From contig CAZGTU010000010.1 of assembly GCA_964528675.1 (NCBI GenBank), positions 1 through 64,000 on the forward strand: 64,000 bases of DNA, written 5' to 3'. The DNA comes from CAYRTD01 sp964528675 (GTDB taxonomy: Bacteria > Bacteroidota > Bacteroidia > Bacteroidales > GCA-2748055). Made by a program: the position numbers and the translations under genes. This document shows, one piece after another, positions 25,229 to 33,817 of this stretch (position 1 is its first letter; each line of letters opens with the position of its first letter). The notes under the pieces are model-generated. The model was not told where the DNA came from and did not search any database. It worked only from the letters and a program-made list of their open reading frames with translations.

Positions 25229-27154
25229 ATGACAATACAGAAAATTATTCATATTTCTTTGATATTGATATTCCTGTTTGCTTTAAAAATAAACGGTCAG
25301 AATTATCATGTATCTAAAACCGGTAATGACAATAACCCGGGCACAGAAAATCATCCCTTTAAAACAATATCGAAGGCCGCAGCGATTGCAGGTCCGGGAA
25401 GTATTATTACCGTCTGTGAAGGTGTATACAGAGAGCATATTAATCCTCCACGCGGTGGTACTTCTGACGATAACAGAATTGTATACCGCGCAGCTAAAGG
25501 AGAAAAGGTCATTATTAAAGGTTCTGAAGTAATTAAGGACTGGGAAAAATTCAAAGGCAATGTCTGGAAGGTTACCATTCCAAATTCTTTCTTTGGAGAT
25601 TACAATCCCTACAAGACATTAATTCATGGAGATTGGTTTTCGGATTTCGGTCGAATTCATCATACCGGGGAAGTATATCTGAATGGCACATCTCTTTTTG
25701 AAGTTCCCCTGCTTGAACATGTACTTCATCCTTTACCTCTTGAAAAAACAGAATTAAAGGAGAAATCCAACTATACCTGGTATTGTGAAAGTGATGATGA
25801 AAATACTTACATCTATGCAAATTTTCAGGAGAATGATCCCAATGAAGAGCTGGTAGAGATCAATGTGCGTAAGTCTTGCTTCTACCCGGAAAAAACCGGT
25901 ATCAATTATATAACAGTCAGGGGTTTTACCATGAGCCAGGCAGCCACCCAGTGGGCTCCCCCCACTGCCGAACAAATAGGGCTTATCGGCACTAACTGGA
26001 GTAAAGGCTGGATCATTGAAGATAATGTGATCAGCGATTCCAAATGTGCCGGGATCACCCTGGGAAAAGACCGGGCAAGCGGGCATAATCTCTGGTTGCA
26101 GGATCCTTCGATTTCCGGAGCTCAACATTATAATGAATTAATAACAAGCATTCTGGAAGAACCCTACAACTGGTCAAAAGAAAATATAGGTTCACATATT
26201 GTCAGGAATAATACAATTTTCAATTGTGAACAGGCCGGTATTTGCGGCTCTATGGGATGTGCTTTCAGTACCATTGAAAATAATCACATTTATGACATAT
26301 GGGTCAAAAGGCAATTTGGTGGGGCAGAAATTTCCGGAATTAAATTCCATGGAGCTGTCGATGCCGTGATTAAGAAAAACAGGATCCATAACTCCCTGAA
26401 GGGGATCTGGCTTGACTGGATGACACAGGGAACAAGAGTTACCCAAAACTTATTATATGATAATTATTCGGAAGATATTTTTGTGGAAGTAAATCATGGT
26501 CCCTTTCTCATCGATAATAACCTGATCCTGTCCAATTGCGTGGCAATTCTTGATGGATCAGCGGGAGGGGCTTATGTTCATAATCTAATCAAAGGCAAAA
26601 TTGTAATTGTCCAACAGGACCGTTCAACTCCCTGGCTTCAGCCGCATTCAACCCGGGTTTTTGGTCATGTAATTACCAGGAACGGAGATAACAGGTATTA
26701 TAATAATATTTTCTCTTCAGTAGATGAGGAAGTGACAGGCCAGATGCAGAATCCATGGTGGAGATCAAGGGGTAGTTTCGGGCCTGGAATATACCGCGGT
26801 TATTATCCTATGTATGTTGAAGATAATGTTTATTACAAACAAGCAGAAAAATTCCCGGGATCGGATCATTATATTTTTGAGCCCGGTTTTGATCCTGAAA
26901 TAAAGATAGAAGACAGGGGAGAAGAAGTTTACCTGCATGTTCAATTCGACCCTTCACTGTATCAAATGGATACCCGGCTAATAACTACAGAAATACTTGG
27001 CAGGGCAAAGATCCCTGATATGCCTTTTGAGAATCCTGATGGCACAGCAATCCGAATCGATGAAGATTATTTAAATGCTGACCGGGAAAAAGATCCGACA
27101 CCCGGTCCCTTTGAAAACCCGGGTAAAGGTAAACATGTAATTAGAGTCTGGTAA
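25229..27154 (+). CDS. GH120 beta-xylosidase (right-handed beta-helix)
   Basis: A 641-residue exported enzyme (signal peptide to about residue 23). The fold is a right-handed parallel beta-helix opening with a DUF1565-like block (GNDNNPGTENHPFKTISKAA). Long stretches match, from memory, XylC of Thermoanaerobacterium saccharolyticum, the founding GH120 beta-xylosidase: PNSFFGDYNPY, PNEELVEINVRKSCFYP, QWAPPTAEQIGLIG, NWSKGWIIEDN. The nucleophile and acid reported for XylC (Asp382, Glu405) correspond to Asp396 in IWLDWMTQGTR and Glu420 in IFVEVNHGP. It would release xylose from the non-reducing ends of xylo-oligosaccharides. It is the last gene of the PUL. Confidence 0.9.
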   Translation: MTIQKIIHISLILIFLFALKINGQNYHVSKTGNDNNPGTENHPFKTISKAAAIAGPGSIITVCEGVYREHINPPRGGTSDDNRIVYRAAKGEKVIIKGSEVIKDWEKFKGNVWKVTIPNSFFGDYNPYKTLIHGDWFSDFGRIHHTGEVYLNGTSLFEVPLLEHVLHPLPLEKTELKEKSNYTWYCESDDENTYIYANFQENDPNEELVEINVRKSCFYPEKTGINYITVRGFTMSQAATQWAPPTAEQIGLIGTNWSKGWIIEDNVISDSKCAGITLGKDRASGHNLWLQDPSISGAQHYNELITSILEEPYNWSKENIGSHIVRNNTIFNCEQAGICGSMGCAFSTIENNHIYDIWVKRQFGGAEISGIKFHGAVDAVIKKNRIHNSLKGIWLDWMTQGTRVTQNLLYDNYSEDIFVEVNHGPFLIDNNLILSNCVAILDGSAGGAYVHNLIKGKIVIVQQDRSTPWLQPHSTRVFGHVITRNGDNRYYNNIFSSVDEEVTGQMQNPWWRSRGSFGPGIYRGYYPMYVEDNVYYKQAEKFPGSDHYIFEPGFDPEIKIEDRGEEVYLHVQFDPSLYQMDTRLITTEILGRAKIPDMPFENPDGTAIRIDEDYLNADREKDPTPGPFENPGKGKHVIRVW

Positions 27155-27177
27155 AAACAATCTTCCGATATCACTAT

Positions 27178-27322
27178 CTAAGAAAGCTGGAAGGAAGAGG
27201 AAGCTGGAAGCTCGAAGCTGGAAGCTGGAAGGAAGAGGAAGGAAGAGGAAGGAAGAGGAAGCTGGAAGCTCGAAGCTGGAAGCTGGAAGGAAGAGGAAGG
27301 AAGAGGAAGCTGGAAGCCCAAA
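27178..27322. repeat. purine-rich tandem repeat array (ggaagaggaa / gctggaagct units)
   Basis: The strand is almost pure A/G with interspersed gct and ctc. Units ggaagaggaa and gctggaagct(c/g)gaa repeat about ten times in irregular order; a block of about 60 bases is repeated nearly exactly. Minus-strand open frames across it encode only low-complexity Ser/Phe/Leu/Pro and are artefacts. It could expand by slippage or form unusual DNA structure. Confidence 0.8.
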
Positions 27323-27430
27323 GGAGAGAAAAGAAGGAAGGTACTAAAATATGAATCCGTAGGATGAATGAAAAAACATAATTTACTGAAAATTTTCTCT
27401 TGTTCAACAGATATTCTCATTCAAAGAAAA

Positions 27431-27513
27431 TCATCGCGGAGCGATGAAACTACCTTAGCCGCGGTCACGCCCGCGGCTATGAAAAGTCAGAGTCCCCACA
27501 ACCGCGGAGCGGT
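27431..27513. repeat. cluster of short GC-rich palindromes
   Basis: Three small inverted repeats follow one another: atcgcggagcgat, agccgcgg...ccgcggct and aaccgcggagcggtt. They share the core cgcggagcg or its ccgcgg relative. Such clusters occur in Bacteroidota spacers and may act as REP-like elements or transcript-end hairpins for the convergent genes. Confidence 0.6.
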
Positions 27514-27692
27514 TGAACTATTTAAATAAAAAAATACTTATGGTCATATTCAATACCGTGCTCATCCAATAATCGTATTTTTGGACTTTTTTATAGTGAG
27601 GGTCTGAAATACAGATTTGTTTTGTCTTCAAAGGGATGCCAATAATTAATATACATCGACTCCGCTCGGCAACCGTTAAAGCTATATACCAT

Positions 27693-27733
27693 CCCTGCCC
27701 GCCAACGCAAAAGCAAGTGCAATGGCAGGCGAG
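27693..27733. repeat. dispersed GC-rich inverted repeat, copy 2
   Basis: The arms ccctgcccgcca (27693-27704) and tggcaggcgag (27723-27733) match copy 1 at 500-540. It lies 21 bases beyond the stop codon of the sortilin-like gene on the minus strand, where the transcript could fold it into a hairpin. Confidence 0.65.
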
Positions 27734-27753
27734 AACCCTTAAAGCATAAACTA

Positions 27754-30700
27754 TTATTCCTCCGGTATCGGCATACCCTCAATCCAAGGTGCACCCGCTT
27801 CATATAGTTTATCCAGCAGTACCGGGATTTTATTCTCCGCTATTTCTTCCATCCCGGCTTTAACCTTCTTGAATTCCTCTTTGGCGATCTCGAGACTTCT
27901 TCTGTGGGTTTGTGTGGGTCCATAGGTTGAATTCATCGTACCCATACTTGCTGCACGCATGCGGTGGCTGATGGTAGGAGGATTCTTCTCACCAATTTCG
28001 TTCCTGGAACTGCTGCCCCTTAATGTTGTATTGATATCAATCAACTCCATTTTCAGATCATGAAGTTCCTTGCTCAATTCCTCCTGCATAATTTCTGATC
28101 GCTTCAGGGATGTTTCCATTAACTTAACCGTTTCCATGGATTCGTTAAGCGTAATGTACATGGCTCCCATAGCTTTTTGGAAATCGTTGAGTTCTCTCCA
28201 GAAAGCAACGGTTACATCATGAGGTGAACCTTCCAGACTTCCTTCCCTCAATTCTTTTACGACAAAAGGCTCAGGTCCTGCAAGCTCAGTGACCACTCCA
28301 TCAACCTCTTTGGACAGGCTTACCGTAAATTCACCAGGAGCAACAAGAACACCACTTTCATTGTTTCCTTTGGAACCCTCTCTCAAAGCTTCAATTTCCG
28401 GATAACGCAGATCCCAGGCAATCCGCTGAAATCCTTTCTTAGCCGGAGCTTTTAATTTTCTTACAATATGGCCTTCACTGTCCTTCACCGTCAACCAGAG
28501 CGCAGGTTCCTTTTGATGCTTTTCTTCATCAAGCGCCTCCCATCCGGGGAATGGAATATCGGCTTCCTGCTTTTGGAGTTCTTTTTCATTTTCCTGGCGT
28601 TCTACTTTTAAGGTTTTAATATCTTCTTTCAAATAAAAAGTAAATACCGCCCCGAAAGGAGGATTGTCGGCAACATACATGCTTGCCCCCTGAGAACCTC
28701 TCTTGCTGCCTCCGAGTGTAGCCCGGGGTATATACCACCAGGCATCTCGAATCGGAAACATGACAGCTTCCTGTTCCAGAACTTCCGGTGTGACTTCTCT
28801 TAAGGGTGCATAATCGTCAAGAATAAAAAACCCTCTCCCAAAAGTAGCCCCGATCAGATCATTTTCCCTCCTTTGGATTGCAAGATCACGGAAAGAAATG
28901 GTAGGTGCATCTCCCGTGAACTTCACCCATTTTTCTCCACCATCGATGGTGAAATATACACCGAATTCAGCACCGGCAAATAGCAGATCCGGATTGACAT
29001 GATCCTGAACAATTCTCCACAGCAATGTTCTTTCCGGAAGATTGGAGGTAATCGATTCCCAGGTTCTGCCTTTATCCGTGCTTTTTACCAGGTATGGATT
29101 GAAATCTCCGTATTTATGATTGTCGAGTACAAGGTAAACTGTGTTTTCATCGAAAAGATCGGCTTTCACATCATTAATAAAAGCCATATCAGGGATACCG
29201 GGAATGGAGGATACTTCTATCTTTCTCCAATTCTCACCCCCATCTTCGGTAACCTGCAATAATCCATCATCAGTACCGGCATAGATTAAGCCTTCCTTTA
29301 CAGGTGATTCTGCAAGTGAGGTTATGGTATTGTAATTACTCATGGCATAAAGGTCCCAGGGAGCATCCCAGCTCTGCTGTTTGCCCATGATCTCGAGGGT
29401 AACTCTCTCCTGATCGCGTGTGAGGTCACCCGAAATAGCCTTCCAGGAATCTCCCCTGTTCTCTGATTTCCAAACTCTCTGAGAAGCAAAAAAGATAGTG
29501 GTAGGATTATGCGGACTCACCAGTATAGGGGCATCCCAGTTGTAACGCTCTGCCGGCTCTCCCTTCTCCGGCTGGGGTTGTATGTGCACGATCTCTCCTG
29601 TTTTACGGTCAACACGTACCAGGTTTCCCTCCTGCCATTCTGCATACATGATATTTGGATTTCCGGGTTCTGTGGCCGGCTGGTGTCCATCGGCAAAAAG
29701 GATCACTTCCCAGTCCGAGTTGCGAATACCCGTCAGATTATCGGTCCGTGAAGGACCACCCTGTGTGTTATTGTCCTGGGTACCACCATAAACATAGTAG
29801 AATGGCGTTTTATCATCAACGGCTACTTTATAAAACTGGGTAACCGGGAGGTTATCAATAAATCGCCAGGTTTCGGCCAGATCAAAACTTTCATACAATC
29901 CCCCATCCGTTCCGACAAGAAGATAATCCGGATCATCTTCCCGGAAAGCAAGAGCGTGGTTATCAGAGTGCTTGAATTCTTCTTTCATTCTTCTGAAAGT
30001 CTTTCCGCCATCATCAGATACCTGCATCCGAACATCCGCTAAATATATCCTATCGAAAGCAGCAGGAGATGCATAGAGTTCCTGATAATAATGAGGGCCA
30101 GTACCTCCTGATACAGCATCCGACATTTTCTTCCAGGAAGCACCGCGATCCTCCGAACGCCAGAGGCCTCCTTTACGACGATCAAGTTCAATGGCTGCGT
30201 AAAGTACATCGGGATTCTGAGGAGATATGGCAAATCCGATCTTTCCCATGTTTCCTTTAGGAAGTCCTTTCTCCAGCTTTACCCAGTTATCTCCGCCATC
30301 GGTAGTTCTGTAAATCCCAGTTTTTGGGCCCCCTCCCATGTAAGCGGCAACCGTTCGGTGATGCTGCCAGGTTGCGGCATACAACACATCAGGATCCCGC
30401 GGATCGATTAATATTTCTGTAGCTCCGGTGTATTCGTCATCACCAAGCAATTTTGTCCAGGTTTCACCACCATCGGTGGTTTTGAATACTCCTCTTTCAC
30501 CACCAGGATTCCATAGCGGACCCTGTGCAGCTACCCATAATATGTCCGGATTCCCGGGATGAACAATTATTTCCGAGATATGCTCAGACTTTTCAAGCCC
30601 CATATTCTTCCATGTAGCCCCTCCATCTTCACTTTTATAAATACCATCCCCATAACCTACATGGCGGCCACCAACATTTTCACCGGTACCTACCCATATG

Positions 30701-31050
30701 GTGTGAGGATTATTCGGATCAATGGTTAAACATCCGATAGAATAAGAACCCTGACCGTCGAAAATGGATTCCCATGTAACGCCCGCATTGATGGTTTTCC
30801 ATACTCCGCCGGAACCCACCGCAACATACCATAAATTGTCATCTTCGGGATGGATGGCAATGTCGGCTATACGCCCCGACATGAAGGCAGGTCCGATATT
30901 TCGAAGTTTGAAAGCTGAAAATGTGGACTCAGTGAGAGGATTTTTAGATTCTTCATTATTGGAATTTGACCTGTTTCTTTGTCCAATAGTTTCGATTGAA
31001 GAAAAAGTCAGTAAAGCAATTACCAGAATTAATGAAAAGATTTTTTTCAT
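27754..31050 (-). CDS. exported sortilin-like BNR beta-propeller protein
   Basis: A 1098-residue exported protein (signal peptide to IGQ, about residue 24). Residues about 50-770 consist of BNR/Asp-box repeats of the VPS10/sortilin type: many S/T-x-D-G-G-x-T-W units such as SEDGGATWKNMG, TTDGGETWTKL, TTDGGDNWVKL, STDKGRTWESI. The C-terminal 300 residues are mixed, with a segment KLKAPAKKGFQRIAWDLRYPE and a long helical tail. Homologues are annotated as glycosyl hydrolases or photosystem stability-like proteins, but no sialidase arginine triad is visible to me. It is a single gene, convergent with the xylan PUL. Role unknown; peptide or protein binding is plausible. Confidence 0.82.
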   Translation of the reverse strand: MKKIFSLILVIALLTFSSIETIGQRNRSNSNNEESKNPLTESTFSAFKLRNIGPAFMSGRIADIAIHPEDDNLWYVAVGSGGVWKTINAGVTWESIFDGQGSYSIGCLTIDPNNPHTIWVGTGENVGGRHVGYGDGIYKSEDGGATWKNMGLEKSEHISEIIVHPGNPDILWVAAQGPLWNPGGERGVFKTTDGGETWTKLLGDDEYTGATEILIDPRDPDVLYAATWQHHRTVAAYMGGGPKTGIYRTTDGGDNWVKLEKGLPKGNMGKIGFAISPQNPDVLYAAIELDRRKGGLWRSEDRGASWKKMSDAVSGGTGPHYYQELYASPAAFDRIYLADVRMQVSDDGGKTFRRMKEEFKHSDNHALAFREDDPDYLLVGTDGGLYESFDLAETWRFIDNLPVTQFYKVAVDDKTPFYYVYGGTQDNNTQGGPSRTDNLTGIRNSDWEVILFADGHQPATEPGNPNIMYAEWQEGNLVRVDRKTGEIVHIQPQPEKGEPAERYNWDAPILVSPHNPTTIFFASQRVWKSENRGDSWKAISGDLTRDQERVTLEIMGKQQSWDAPWDLYAMSNYNTITSLAESPVKEGLIYAGTDDGLLQVTEDGGENWRKIEVSSIPGIPDMAFINDVKADLFDENTVYLVLDNHKYGDFNPYLVKSTDKGRTWESITSNLPERTLLWRIVQDHVNPDLLFAGAEFGVYFTIDGGEKWVKFTGDAPTISFRDLAIQRRENDLIGATFGRGFFILDDYAPLREVTPEVLEQEAVMFPIRDAWWYIPRATLGGSKRGSQGASMYVADNPPFGAVFTFYLKEDIKTLKVERQENEKELQKQEADIPFPGWEALDEEKHQKEPALWLTVKDSEGHIVRKLKAPAKKGFQRIAWDLRYPEIEALREGSKGNNESGVLVAPGEFTVSLSKEVDGVVTELAGPEPFVVKELREGSLEGSPHDVTVAFWRELNDFQKAMGAMYITLNESMETVKLMETSLKRSEIMQEELSKELHDLKMELIDINTTLRGSSSRNEIGEKNPPTISHRMRAASMGTMNSTYGPTQTHRRSLEIAKEEFKKVKAGMEEIAENKIPVLLDKLYEAGAPWIEGMPIPEE

Positions 31051-31412
31051 AGATAGTTATATTGATTAACAAAATATTTATAACATATTTTCAAACTGAA
31101 AGTTTATTTTGTGGAAAATTACAATTTCCGATGTGAGATTAATAATTTTTTTCAATATTTTATTCAGGAAGATCTGATACATTATTGCAGGGGTTCGGAT
31201 AGAATGCTTGAAGGATAAGGCCAGTCGTCTATGGTGGCTTTGTTCTGATATAATGCTGTTACTTACTATTTGAATGCCCTTTTATTCCCTCAAAAAATCT
31301 TCAATGTCAAGTTTACCTAAACTGCCTTGCTCTGCAAAATAGCCTCCATGGTCCATCGTCCCCGCCTGCCGGCGCGCTGGCCAATGTTCGGCGGGCAGGC
31401 ATGGTCTATGGT
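31051..31412. other. intergenic region upstream of the sortilin-like gene
   Basis: No gene is visible in 362 bases. The right part contains an inverted repeat of the ctgcc family at 31361-31400, 12 bases downstream of the GntR stop on the minus strand, where it may act as a transcript-end hairpin. The left part is AT-rich and should hold the promoter of the minus-strand sortilin-like gene. Confidence 0.55.
31361..31400. repeat. dispersed GC-rich inverted repeat, copy 3
   Basis: The arms ccccgcctgccgg and ...cggcgggcaggc pair over about 11 bp around gcgcgctggccaatgtt. Related to the copies at 500-540 and 27693-27733, with a longer GC stem. It lies just after the end of the GntR gene. Confidence 0.65.
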
Positions 31413-32150
31413 CTAACCCATATCCCTCTCACTCTCTATTGTATAACTAAAACTGTCTCCCCGGTAAAAACCAATGTTATACTCTACCGGCCGGTCGCCG
31501 GGATCATAAACAAGACGCTTTCTGACCAGAATGGGTTGACCGGTTTTTAACTCAAGCTTTTTCGCCTGGAGAGAGTTCGCTCCACTTGCACTGATTTCTT
31601 CCTTTGAGGTCTTAACCGGTGTAGAATAATCCTTTTCCAGGATCTCGTAAAGAGGACGGGTGAAGTCTTCCTTACCTGTAAGCCCTATTCTGGGATGAAA
31701 ATATGAAATGAAATACACAAAAGGACGCTGGTATGTTCCCCTAAGTCTTTCCATCTTAAGGACTTTGGTTTCTTCCGGAATACCCAGAAAACTTGCAACC
31801 TCCTTATCAGGTACACACCATTCAACATTGATCTCATAATTCTTGATCCGGATCCCTTTCATCTTCATCTCCTGGGAAAAGGAGAGCCAGCTTTTCAAAC
31901 GTGTATCCACACTTGCTTCAGCAAAGCGGGTTCCCACACCTTTCTTTCTTACCAGGACTCCCTCATATACGAGCTTATTTGTCGCCTGCCGGAGAGTATT
32001 CCTTGATATTCCAAGTTGTTTGGCAAGCTCCACTTCATTAGGTAAAAACCGTCCATTTTTATACTCCTGCTGATCCGCCATTTTCCGGATCAGATCTTCC
32101 ACCTGCGAATGCAAGGGAATGTTGCTCTTATGATCAATGGTAAGTTTCAT
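31413..32150 (-). CDS. GntR/HutC-family transcriptional regulator with UTRA domain
   Basis: A 245-residue DNA-binding regulator. The N-terminal winged helix (residues 10-75) shows IPLHSQVEDLIRKM and ELAKQLGISRNTLRQATNKLVYEGVLVRKKGVGTRF. The UTRA ligand-binding domain (about 95-240) has FLGIPEETKVLKMERLRG and GQPILVRKRLVYDPGDRPVEYNIGFYRGD. UTRA domains usually bind a sugar phosphate or related metabolite. It is the last gene on the minus strand of the second PUL, 85 bases after a sulfatase gene, and is the only regulator there; the SusC of this PUL lacks an STN domain. I infer control by an intracellular sugar phosphate. Confidence 0.92.
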   Translation of the reverse strand: MKLTIDHKSNIPLHSQVEDLIRKMADQQEYKNGRFLPNEVELAKQLGISRNTLRQATNKLVYEGVLVRKKGVGTRFAEASVDTRLKSWLSFSQEMKMKGIRIKNYEINVEWCVPDKEVASFLGIPEETKVLKMERLRGTYQRPFVYFISYFHPRIGLTGKEDFTRPLYEILEKDYSTPVKTSKEEISASGANSLQAKKLELKTGQPILVRKRLVYDPGDRPVEYNIGFYRGDSFSYTIESERDMG

Positions 32151-32235
32151 CCTTTTTGTCTAAACTTTTCTAAAAATAATTTCAAATTTAATATTCGAGT
32201 GCGAATTCATGAGCATTATGTAAAACTTTTTTCAA

Positions 32236-33789
32236 TTACTCTCTTCCCATTATGGAGTATTGTTTTCTGAGCTCAACCAGTTTCGCTTTCAGCTCCACCC
32301 GGATTTCTTTATAATCCTCTTTGCCATATAAATCGTGCATCTCACCAGGATCCTGACTCAGATCATAAAGCTCCCATGTCACCGGGTCGGTCTCAAACCT
32401 TATTAATTTATATCTGTCTGTCCGGATCCCATAATGCGGGGTAACACCCCAGCCGGTTTCGTAAAACTGGTAATAAATAGCATCACGCCATCCAGTATCT
32501 TTTTCTTCGGTCATTAAAGGAATTAAGGATCTGCCTTGCATGGATCCGGGTATTTCTACACCTGCCATATCAAGCAAGGTAGGGGCTATATCCAGATTCT
32601 GTACCAGCCCTGTTGAGACCAAACCCGGATCGATCCTTCCCGGATATCTAATGAGAAGTGGAGTTTGCAATGACTCCTCATACATGTACCTTTTATCAAA
32701 TAATCCATGTTCACCAAGAAAAAAACCCTGATCTGAGGTGTAAATGACCACTGTTTTATCCTTCAGATTGTTCTCTTCAAGATAGGTCAAGATCTGGCCA
32801 ACACTCTCATCGATAGAAATAATTGTACGTAAGTAATCCTGTAAGTATCGGTTGAGTTTCCATTCAGCAAATTTTTCTTCTGAAAATTCCTGCCTTGAAA
32901 AGAAGCTTCTTATTTCTTCTTCATATCCTTTTTCCCATGCTGCCAGTTGATCTTCATTCATTCGGGCGAGTGCTTTTTCATAGGCTGCTTCTGCCCACCA
33001 GTTTACCTTTGCCTGTTTGCAGGTATCACACGGGATCTTCAGGTCGTATCTGACATCCATATGCCTGGCAATGGTCAGCTTCTGTTGCCGGAGATGCTGC
33101 TTATCCGTATAATTTTCCCAGAAGTTAATAGGTTGTGGAAAAACCATGTCTTCATATTCATCAAGATACATGGTATGAGGCATCCAGTTACGGTGGGGAG
33201 CCTTATGGTGCATCATCAGCATGAAAGGTTTTTCTCCTTTATTGATTTCAATCCAGTCAATTGCCAGATCAGTGATGATATCAGTAACGTAGCCTTCATA
33301 AATGGTATCATTTCCATTCTTGATGAATCGAGGGTTATAGTAATCGCCCTGCCCCGGCAGTACATTCCAGTGATCAAATCCGGTAGGTTGCGATTTTAGA
33401 TGCCATTTCCCGACAATCGCAGTGGAGTACCCATTTTCCTGCAAGATTTTTGGGAAAGTCATTTGCGAAGAATCAAAACGGGAACTGTTGTCTGTTACCC
33501 CATTCAAATGTGAATGTTTACCCGTTAAAATTACTGCCCTGCTCGGTGCACAAATAGAGTTTGTTACAAAGGCATTTTCGAATTTTATTCCCTCTTCGGC
33601 CAACTTATCAATATGTGGAGTCTTATTGATAATACTCCCATATGCACTTATAGCCTGAACTGCATGATCATCAGACATGATGAAAATGATATTTGGCTGC
33701 TCCGGTCTTCCTTCCTTTGTTGTATTAATACAAGAAGGAAGAGAAATTCCAAATAAGGTTAAAAATATAGCTATGTTTCTGTTATTCAT
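32236..33789 (-). CDS. S1-family sulfatase lipoprotein
   Basis: A 517-residue arylsulfatase-type enzyme. The lipobox SLPSC (Cys20) anchors it. The active-site formylglycine precursor is Cys80 in ICAPSRAVILTG, matching C-x-P-S-R. Metal ligands Asp40-Asp41 lie in IMSDDHA, and a second pair is in YTSDQGFFLGEHGLFDKR. The protein is full-length, with the usual C-terminal domain (WELYDLSQDPGEMHDLY). Maturation needs a formylglycine-generating or anSME enzyme encoded elsewhere. It removes a sulfate ester from a glycan or its fragment. It is 28 bases after the propeller lipoprotein gene. The preference for exo or endo action is not clear. Confidence 0.92.
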   Translation of the reverse strand: MNNRNIAIFLTLFGISLPSCINTTKEGRPEQPNIIFIMSDDHAVQAISAYGSIINKTPHIDKLAEEGIKFENAFVTNSICAPSRAVILTGKHSHLNGVTDNSSRFDSSQMTFPKILQENGYSTAIVGKWHLKSQPTGFDHWNVLPGQGDYYNPRFIKNGNDTIYEGYVTDIITDLAIDWIEINKGEKPFMLMMHHKAPHRNWMPHTMYLDEYEDMVFPQPINFWENYTDKQHLRQQKLTIARHMDVRYDLKIPCDTCKQAKVNWWAEAAYEKALARMNEDQLAAWEKGYEEEIRSFFSRQEFSEEKFAEWKLNRYLQDYLRTIISIDESVGQILTYLEENNLKDKTVVIYTSDQGFFLGEHGLFDKRYMYEESLQTPLLIRYPGRIDPGLVSTGLVQNLDIAPTLLDMAGVEIPGSMQGRSLIPLMTEEKDTGWRDAIYYQFYETGWGVTPHYGIRTDRYKLIRFETDPVTWELYDLSQDPGEMHDLYGKEDYKEIRVELKAKLVELRKQYSIMGRE

Positions 33790-33817
33790 TTAATTGTTTC
33801 CGTTTTCTTCATTCTAA

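Larger units (their letters stand above)
27155..27753. other. repeat-rich intergenic region
   Basis: About 600 bases without a gene. It holds a purine-rich tandem array (27178-27322), a cluster of short GC-rich palindromes (27431-27513) and a copy of the ctgcccgcca/tggcaggcg inverted repeat (27693-27733). Convergent genes end on both sides. Such spacers collect repeats; no transposase remnant is visible. Confidence 0.65.

Noticed and set aside
27174..27420. Two overlapping minus-strand frames rich in Ser, Phe, Leu and Pro
   Set aside because: They are translations of the polypurine tandem array, not genes.
27155..27753. CRISPR array in the repeat-rich spacer
   Set aside because: Repeats are irregular and contiguous with no unique spacers of constant length, and no cas gene is present.
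27754..31050. Sialidase assignment for the BNR protein
   Set aside because: Asp-boxes are present, but I could not find the arginine triad or the Tyr/Glu pair of sialidases.
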